A stretch of 45,772 nt of DNA. It comes from Acanthaster planci (Eukaryota; Echinodermata; Asteroidea; Valvatida; Acanthasteridae). The stretch covers positions 1-45,772 of the forward strand of contig NW_019091699.1 of assembly GCF_001949145.1 (NCBI RefSeq), written 5' to 3'. Below the pieces are notes generated by a model. The model did no database searches. It was not told the origin of the DNA and saw only the letters and a list, made by a program, of their open reading frames with translations. Below are positions 38,457 to 45,772 of the stretch, one piece after another; within the stretch, counting starts at the first letter, position 1, and each line of letters begins with the position of its first letter. The position numbers and the translations under genes are program-made.

Positions 38457-39690
38457 CAACTTGTATGCATGCCAACTCGTACACCGACGAACTCGTACGT
38501 GGATTGGTCAACTCGTACGCATGCCAACTCATACACAAGCCAACTTGTACGCAAGCCAACTCGTACACTGACCAACTCACACATCAACAAACTTGTACAC
38601 TGACCAGTCCGGACTGTCTCGAGTCCGGACTGTTGTCGGCACTTCGAGCTATTTTCCCTGATCGTCACATTCCAGGGTGCTTTTACCACTAGACCCAAGC
38701 AATCTGGAGAACGTGTCAGTGCCTTGGCTTAGCACTCCCCTACACATCAGATCCTGCTGTGCAACATGTCATCTGGAAACTGATGGCTCTTCCATTCCTA
38801 CCACATGAACATGTCCAGACCTCCTTCATCAAGCTCAAGAACAAAGTCACCAGACCCCCTCCTTAGCCAGCTGTTCGAGTACGTCCAAGATTCCTGGATC
38901 GACAGCAGCTTTTGGCCACCGAAGCACTGGTCGATCTTCAACCATAGCATCTGACCAACAGCGTTGTTGAAGGGTGGCACCGGAGACTGAATGTCAAGAC
39001 CGGAAGATCTGGATTGCACCTATACCAGATCATCCCCCTTCTACATGCAGAGGTAGTTAGCATCCAGGTGGTTCTCGTCAGAGAATCCAAGATGTGCCAC
39101 AACCAGCGGAGGAGTGCCAGGCAGATGCAGGGGCGTGTAATTTAGCTATGGGTGAGTTACATGAGCGGTGACCTCAAGGCATCAGGGCTTCTCTCTGCTT
39201 CAAGCCATCTGTACGGTCCAGCCGTTTGAAGAACCCAAGAACACAAACCCCAACAGCTCTCTTCAGGGCCACACATTTTCAAAAGAGATACTTTCTTGCA
39301 GCAGTACAGAAATAAAGGCTCTTCTCAGAGCCACACTCCTCCCCCCCAAAAATAAATAAATTGTATTTACCACCCAAAAATCTCAAGAAAAAGATTTACA
39401 AAAAAAATTAATATCCCTGTTCAGTTTTTTGGGGGTCCAGGTCGCTTGGAAAGAAAACTACATGTAAAATTTTTCTCTGAAACTCTCGCTTCATATATCT
39501 TGTGCATCAAAGAAACTTCTGTTTTTTGTACATTTGCAGAAAGCCAAACTAATTCCTAGCACATGATCGGGCTTGTATGAACTAAACTACGCATGCAACT
39601 ACACGGCGTACGAGTTGGTTAGCGTACAAGTTGGTCGGCGTAGGAGATGGTCGGTGCACGAGTTGGCATGTGTACGAGTTGACCAGCATT
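38457..39690 (+). mobile_element. MULE-type DNA transposon remnant with minisatellite inverted arms
   Basis: The left arm (38457-38605) is an array of about 12-bp units such as CAACTCGTACAC. The right arm (39600-39690) has the same units inverted (GTACGAGTTGGTC). Between them lies a decayed transposase (separate entry). MULE elements characteristically have long inverted ends. Here the arms look like expanded subterminal repeats. Confidence 0.68.
38605..39140 (+). pseudogene. MULE transposase C-terminal fragment (broken)
   Basis: One frame reads LESGLLSALRAIFPDRHIPG, CFYH, a TAG, then TQAIWRTCQCLGLALPY and LMALPFLPHEHVQ. A shifted frame reads LFEYVQDSWIDSSFWPPKHW, and another NSVVEGWHRRLNV followed by GLHLYQIIPLLHAEVVS. 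These match the FP-x-GC-x-FHW-x-QA, ALPFLP and NN-x-EGWH-x-RLN blocks I know from MULE-like transposases. The TAG sits where Trp is usual. At least two frameshifts and two stops make it a pseudogene. Confidence 0.78.
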
Positions 39691-39699
39691 CACCTTCGG

Positions 39700-40015
39700 T
39701 AGCTTATTTTCAAGCACAAAACAATTTAAAAAGTTCAGCTCTAAAGTTGCATGTGATGTTTCTGCAAATTCAACAATACTAGATGGGAGACTATTCCAAT
39801 CCTTGATTATTGTCCGTGCTAAAGGCACTCGTCTTGGCATATAGTTGGTTTAATTTCTGCTTGTGTCCCCAAGATGATCATATGTTTGTAGTGACAAAAG
39901 CCTCTCCTCGTACATGTACATCAACAATGCTATTCAAAATCTTATTGAGCATGACTAATTGACTGATTTTCCTTGTTGCTCTAGGCAGACTAGGGTATTA
40001 AAATCCATCCATGAT
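39700..40015 (-). pseudogene. Non-LTR retrotransposon reverse-transcriptase C-terminal fragment
   Basis: On the minus strand one frame reads LPRATRKISQLVMLNKILN then SIVDV. After an in-frame stop it gives SWGHKQKLNQLY. A shifted frame then gives LARTIIKDWNSLPSSIV. This is the characteristic end of LINE reverse transcriptases (RGH-x-QKF ... FFPRTIRDWNSLP). It has a stop and a frameshift and is cut off near the right arm of the MULE remnant. Confidence 0.75.
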
Positions 40016-40091
40016 TTGAGAGAAGTGATGTAACTGTCCCTATAATTATATGCTATAATTATTTAGATGAATCTTATGAAGCAGTGCAGAC

Positions 40092-40274
40092 ATCCAGGAC
40101 TCTCGCAAAATGGCTGGTAGTAACCGATGAAAACAGCAACTATGGTGACGTATGCATGGCACCAGCCAGTCAGAGGATCGATTACACAATCATTTCTTTG
40201 ATCAGTGCGTACGCATGCGTTCATTGTGGTTGTTTTCATCGGTTGCTACCTGCCATTTTGCAAAACTCCCGGAT
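40092..40274. mobile_element. 183-bp palindromic MITE
   Basis: Left ATCCAGGACTCTCGCAAAAT followed by GGCTGGTAG pairs with right, inverted, ATCCGGGAGTTTTGCAAAAT followed by GGCAGGTAG. AACCGATGAAAACA is present in both arms. No coding content. Confidence 0.8.
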
Positions 40275-40694
40275 CATCCACGCTACCCCATTGCCACTGC
40301 CAGTCTTTGTACTCATACATGTAGCAGGTCAGGCCCTCAGACGAGGCTACGGCCATGTCCGAATCACTTGGCTACAGCTGGAATTTACACATGACTTTAT
40401 GGGAAATGGCCGCAGCCACCCAGCAGAGACTCATGCGTAATTTTCATGATTCGGACCAGCCTAAAGTAAAACTCTACGAAGTCGGCATCAGTGGTCAAAG
40501 TAATTTGAACCCTGGTCCCTACGAATCGCCCTTTTCTAACATGTCTAACATTTGGACATAGTCGGGCGAAAGTAGGCACCCGACCATGTCAAAATGGGAT
40601 CCAAATTAGGCCTACTCGGTCTAGGATTCCCATCTCGATATGAAATATGCGAAACCAAGACAAGTGAGAAAATAGGTAGGCCCTACGCCTAGGG

Positions 40695-40718
40695 CCATGG
40701 AGGAAGGAACCTCCATGG
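40695..40718. repeat. Short perfect palindrome
   Basis: CCATGGAGG, AAGGAA, CCTCCATGG: a 9-bp stem with a 6-base loop. Probably part of a small decayed element. Confidence 0.4.
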
Positions 40719-40719
40719 T

Positions 40720-42600
40720 CTAACTAACATGACTAAGGCGAATTAAAAATAAGATGGAAAATACTCACCTACTAGGCCTACAGCGTAAAACAATCCAACC
40801 CTTAGTAAATGTGTATCAAGAGTGCAAGTAAGCTTCTAACTGTGATCGCAGATCACGAATGTCACTCAAATGAGCAGCAGACACACAACGTACGTGGGAT
40901 ATGTATGACTAGTATAAGCGGGAACACGACCACCATGCATGACGTACGTTTTTTGATGATGATGATGATGATGTCATTGTTTTCACATTCAGTTCCAACG
41001 AAATGGCTGACAAAATATTGTTGTGTACGGCTACGGCTATTCACATCACACGGCGCACTAAAAGCAAAAACACCAGAGCCATAGCCATAGAATGCAAACT
41101 TCGGAAGGCCTTACCCAGTCTAAGTTATTACTTGGCTGGCTACGGCTGATGATGTGCAATAAAAGCTAGTGTGCGGCATTGCGAAATCACACAAAATAGC
41201 GTCGCGGGTTTGGGTGAAAAACACGCCAAAATAAGTGTTCCCAGTCCAAAGTGTTCGACTTCAAACAAATTTAAACTGCTTCGAGTGATCTGTTGGGCAT
41301 TTTAATTCCTAGGCGAGGTCATATAAAAATTACCGGGGGCAATGTTTATGTTTTCAAAAATGAAAAGAGGCGAATTTCACTTCATACCAAAAGTGTGCCA
41401 AAAGCCCAAACTGTAGCCTCACCCCTCAGAAAGACCATAAAAGCTTACAGGAAAATATTTCCACAAACACCCCCCTCAAAAAATTGCTCCTCCCCCCGAA
41501 AGTTTGGGTCTGGATCCCCACTTGACCAAAGACTGGAGGCTAGAGAAGGTCACAGAGTTTGTAATGCTTCGCAAGTGTAAGAGAAATACTTTGTCTAACA
41601 AACCAACAAGCAACGTATATTAACATTTGACGTTTCAATTTGAAAAGTTTCTTGGGGGACCGGGAAAAGTCCGAAAGCTGCGGAAAAACAAATAGAAATT
41701 AAATAAGGAGGGGTTTTGACTGACTGAAAAAAATCTTGACTTGTGGCCCCACCGGCACGGTGACGGTCGTTTCCTTGTTTCGATTGGTTTGGCCTTCACT
41801 TTGTGTGAATTTGGTCCCTTACTGTTACAAACTGCAAACATCTTGAAGGTTAATTATATAGCTCGAGAGTCAAACTAAGACAAGACGGAGACTACACTTT
41901 GTATTTACATGTAATTTGGAATATGGCAAACGGCAAAGCTTCAAGTTTCACTTATCGCCCGCCTTGCCCACCCGTCCTACCCTCCCAGTTGGGGCCTCAT
42001 TCCACATCGATTTATGATATATGGCTGGATATCTATCACAGGAACAGTCCTTTATATCGTTGTTACTTTAAGTGACACAGTAAAAATCTTTACATGTGAG
42101 CCTTTACTGGCACAAGTTTTTTCTGCAAAGTTTGGGCGCGCTCCTTGTCTTTTACGTGCTGTGCTCGATGACACAAGTTAGGCCTGGCAACGTTTTAGTA
42201 TAATGGACACAGCTTCACGAGAGAGGGCGACATAGCAGTACCACAGTGATGACAAGCACGGCTCTGGCAGACGTCCACAAGCGAAGCAGAAAACACTGCT
42301 CCATGATAAGCAGGTCTCAGCAGCCGAAGTTTGCGGGCTGGCCGATCCCAACACCCAGGGCTTAATTTCGAGTCAATAATTTTTGTCAACCCTGACAACC
42401 CCAAATCCCCAAGCTTCGCTAACATTTAAAAACCCGAGGAACGGGTAGGATTTACAAATTCAATATAATTGCTGCCCGTGTATCTCAGAAATTGACGTAA
42501 ATCACAGCCTGATGCTCACTAGGATGTTTTTACATTCTGCAGCATCCTTTCTGAGATGGATGAAATACCAATTAAATGCTGTCATCAGCAGGCAATCCAA
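40720..42600. other. Gene-free interval
   Basis: I see no exon with domain similarity on either strand. GC is slightly higher than its surroundings near 41.0-42.4 kb. A 76-codon open frame on the minus strand near 42.2-42.4 kb shows no recognisable features. Confidence 0.35.
40954..40973 (+). repeat. (GAT)n microsatellite
   Basis: About six uninterrupted GAT units after a T run. Confidence 0.85.
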
Positions 42601-42679
42601 ATGAATGAGAACACCCTTGTGTAGAGAAGTGGTCACGATTGACAAAGTGAACACAATGCTCAAGTAAAAAGGCTTTGCT

Positions 42680-44784
42680 TTTATTCAATTTAAAATTGAA
42701 ATAGTTCAAAATTTGTTTTAAAAGGAACAATTTTTCCTCGTTTTCATATTTAAGGAGAAAAATCAAGATCAATTTTTGTGACGGCGCACCTCTACTTGTA
42801 AAATGTAAATTCTGTGATACAAGTATACATGTACATGTACTCGTATATGTTTAATGGAGTAAAACAACACAACTTCATAAAAAATTCTAAGATTGCTGAA
42901 TAACATGAAATAAACTGACAAGCTATTTGCATTCAGAAAAATACTTCTGACACTTGTCACTGGAAAAACAAAGTACCAATATGCAATTTCTGCACCAAAC
43001 AGAACCAGGCATTTGTCATGACAAGGGCCTTTGATGGGAAACTGAATCTCCAAATGGACATGATATAATGTTGAGCTTTTCATACATAGATAGCCAGCAC
43101 TTTAAACGTTCAATTCGCACAATCTGAAACCGTTTCTAAACGGCCCGCACAAAGTGGTGCCAAGATTCACCCCGCCCCCCCTTTTACACTCATAAACTTT
43201 CGTTTCTGCCTCTCACATACTTATTGACAATTCAGAGCACAGGGTATTTCCAAAATTGCTGAAATAAGAGTGACTGATTCAACCAGAAAGAACCGCATTT
43301 GTGGCTTTTTGCTCTAGCCAATGCAACCAACTTATTAAAGTCACCGATTTAATACAAGATTCATTCAAAGGCAACTTCACAATATTTTTCTTCACTAGAT
43401 TATTAGCCTTGAAACACACTTCGTGTTGACCTTTATGTTCACTTTTCAAATGTACATACACATGGAATTTCTCTACAGAACTGTTGAAACAAAAAAATCA
43501 ATAAATAATGATCGTCTGTGTTTTTCCTTTCAATGCAAACCACTCGCCTAGAATTTTGCCGCATGATTCTGAATGCAACGCTAAAAGACTCACACATTTT
43601 GAGCACATGAAGACTATAATTTAGAAGAAAAAAATAATAATCACCAGGAATAGCTGATGTATTGCTCTAAAATCACAATCCAGATTTAAGACAAAATTTG
43701 CTGTAACGAGCCATAAAGAACTGGAAACCAATAAAATACAAACTTAACCATGGCTAAGATATGGTACTGATATAGACTTGTATCTGTACAAATGCAATGT
43801 ACAGTATTTCAAGAATTTAAGAATCGACCGTATCAACTGAGGCAGAGACACTGTGCAGCATTCAGATGGCAAACGCTCAACATTCGACCGTCTCATTCTC
43901 TGGTAACACTACCTAAATATTCAGCTGGAGTTTTCTGAAGGTTTGCCCAGGCTCACATTTGAATTATTTTTCCCCCATGGTGTCAAGTATTAGTACTGTG
44001 ATTATCAAGAACATCTTTCCCGTGTTGGTGACATTTTAGTGCCTTGCCCGACTGTTTTATGGGAGAAACTTCATCAGCGGCTGAAGTCCAGGTATGTGTC
44101 CTGCTGCTCTCTTCGGTACCTGCCTTTCTCGACTAACATCTCACACATGCACGTACTTGTTCCACAAAGCTGCAGGGCGCACACGTGTTAAATGACAGTT
44201 ATTGTGGGAACCAGAAAGTCGCTGCAACTCCACTCAAAGGTTCTCACACACCCACCTTCCTCACAGCACATTCCCCACAAGGACATTCCAACATGCACGC
44301 ACATTCTGGTAAAAGTTCACGGCATGAAAAAGGTCCACTGCTCCTTGGAGACAGTTTGGAATTCGGTCGGCGGGCCATGGCGTGTATGTTCTTGCTAATC
44401 AATTTGTGGAACAAAAATCCGTCACTTCTTCCCAAGCCACAGCTTTGCACCATCAACTAAACCTTCGGAAACGAGAATGTGAACGACACATCTAAGGATG
44501 ACCTTTTTCCCAAATCACTTTGGGAGTAATACCGTAGGAGTCACTTAAATGTGACTTTGAATTAGGGAGCTTCTTCATAAAGCAGCTGGACTTCAGTGCA
44601 CATGAACGCTGTACAGATGCACCACTCCCAACACTAGCATTCCCCCTGCTTGCACATCTCAGTGTTTCACACACTATCTCTACTGCAGTGATAGGTCATC
44701 CAGCATTATTTCTGCTATATATGCAATGTTGAAATGTATGCAATGTTGAAATGTATGCATTAAAAACATTGAACAATTAATGCC
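42680..44784 (-). other. Probable 3' UTR of the A20/AN1 gene
   Basis: No coding pattern follows the stop. On the minus strand the first clear AATAAA I see is at 42685-42680, which would give a 3' UTR of about 2.1 kb. The interval is AT-rich with short Thr/Ile-like open frames only. The end is inferred from the signal and could be earlier if a variant signal is used. Confidence 0.35.
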
Positions 44785-44920
44785 TTAAATTTTCGGCAGC
44801 TTGGGAGCACTGACTAGTGGGTTACTCTGCTCCAGCATCTTACGTCCTTCAGTTTTATAGTCGTAGCCACAGTGGTGTGCCTCGGCATAGCGGTGGGTTG
44901 CACAGAAGTTGTGTCCACAT
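44785..44920 (-). CDS. A20/AN1 zinc-finger protein (ZFAND5/6 type), terminal coding exon
   Basis: 136 nt. The acceptor ttgattgcag opens the exon at 44920 and TAA ends it at 44787-44785. It reads CGHNFCATHRYAEAHHC, then GYDYKTEGRKMLEQSNP and ends LVSAPKLPKI. This is the second half of an AN1 zinc finger, with zinc ligands C-x4-C-x2-H-x5-H-x-C. It is followed by the conserved DYK, NP-V and K-I tail of the A20/AN1 family, whose animal members act in ubiquitin binding and NF-kappaB or proteasome regulation. One base completes a codon from the previous exon, which must end in CG or AG to give the usual Arg of CRCG. That exon is not visible to 45772. Confidence 0.93.
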
Positions 44921-45772
44921 CTGCAATCAATTACAAATCACTGAATGAGCTGAACACTCTATTATGTACATCTATAAGTGTCACTGGTAGGAAAATCTTT
45001 ACTGCAACTTGTGACCCAACCTGAAAGATATCACTCACGAGTCACCAGTGCCACTCATGAGTTCACGGGCCTTTTCAAGAATCTCCACGGGAACCCTCGC
45101 CGGGTTTCAGTCACGTGATACCATTTGCATCTGGGTGCCAACCCGAGCAATGCATCGCAAAAAAGAGCTCAGCTGGCTCTCGTTAATGCACACTAATTAA
45201 AAAAATTACAGGGGAAAAATGACCTTACAGTCTCAATGTAAGGGACTCGTACACATCTGTTAAATACACTTGCCTGTGAATATTTCCACAATGACTTATC
45301 ACCCTCTCAAGGACGGTTACTCATTACCCGTAAACAGCTCTTCTAGGTGGAATTTGCTGTCTATGTTTATGCATTCTGTTATTATCACTATCCCTCCTAT
45401 GCTGAAGTCACTCTTTGGGTCATTTGGTAAACACCTCAGGAAGCACAGCTGTGTTGTGTTGTGCACTGCACCAACAGTCCCTCACAGGAATATCAGATTG
45501 CACTTTTGTGCTGCCCAACAATTGTGCTTCACTGTTTCATGTGCATAAATGTGCAGTAAACCAAATGCAGTGAACAGGACTGCACAAAAGACCCTGGGTC
45601 ATTTTGTGCTGACAACCTACTGCGTGCACACTGAAACTGTGCATGTTTGAGTTCCATATAGAAAATACATGCTCACCAGTGACTGTGGGCATTTGTGTAC
45701 ATTTGTGCTGTAAAACCAAAGGAGGATTAACGTGAATACCATTTTCTGCTGCTCTATTCAACAAAATCAAAA
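44921..45772 (-). other. Intron upstream of the AN1 terminal exon
   Basis: It should be the last intron of the A20/AN1 gene and contains no recognisable CxxC half of the AN1 finger. A small spliceable-looking segment near 45690-45725 is treated under rejected items. Otherwise nothing notable. Confidence 0.4.

Noticed and set aside
42195-42425. 76-codon minus-strand open frame
   Set aside because: No domain similarity and no donor with supporting downstream exon.
45690-45725. 31-nt spliceable segment between a good acceptor and a gtgagc donor
   Set aside because: It ends in TG, which would create a TGA when joined to the AN1 terminal exon. It also does not encode the expected CxxC part of the finger.

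Overview
The window is animal nuclear DNA, not bacterial. Coding sequence occurs as short exons flanked by GT-AG splice sites, separated by long AT-rich introns. These introns are packed with tRNA-derived SINE-like repeats, palindromic MITEs, minisatellites and TACATG-type microsatellites. The extracellular modules (thyroglobulin type-1, VWC-like, short Gly-X-Y stretch), the A20/AN1 zinc-finger exon and the repeat style suggest a marine invertebrate, probably a non-vertebrate deuterostome such as an echinoderm. That placement is an inference. No rRNA, functional tRNA or CRISPR array was seen.

All three recognisable genes lie on the minus strand, head to tail. (1) From about 22.6 kb (possibly 23.7 kb) leftwards and off the window edge runs a large gene. 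I could assemble 17 coding exons (2,935 nt, about 978 residues) in one continuous reading frame. The order is signal peptide, two Gly-X-Y micro-exons, two thyroglobulin type-1 domains, then an alternation of VWC-like domains and a very regular 8-cysteine module. A Pro/Gly/Glu repeat linker precedes the first VWC. From the third micro-exon on, every exon starts and ends in phase 1. The exon set VWC, 8-Cys subtype B, 8-Cys subtype A occurs three times in tandem, so the gene grew by internal exon-set duplication.

(2) From 33.63 to 29.87 kb lies a four-exon gene for a type I membrane protein (437 residues in my model). It has a signal peptide, a Ser/Thr/Pro mucin-like repeat ectodomain, one membrane helix, and a short tail with YGRL and NPIY motifs. 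Its repeat array contains exactly one spacing that is not a multiple of three. As a result the two halves of one array are read in different frames within a single open frame.

(3) At 44.9 kb is the last coding exon of an A20/AN1 zinc-finger protein (ZFAND5/6 type). Its probable 3' UTR runs to about 42.7 kb.

The stretch from about 33.7 to 42.6 kb shows no gene. It carries a decayed MULE transposase flanked by inverted minisatellite arms, a non-LTR retrotransposon C-terminal fragment, a SINE-like element, palindromic elements and TACATG repeats. The stretch from 24.2 to 29.9 kb may be a long 3' UTR or intergenic DNA. The introns of gene 1 hold several small families of inverted-repeat elements, including three copies of a foldback family built from CAAGTCC units and a 1.65 kb TIR element.
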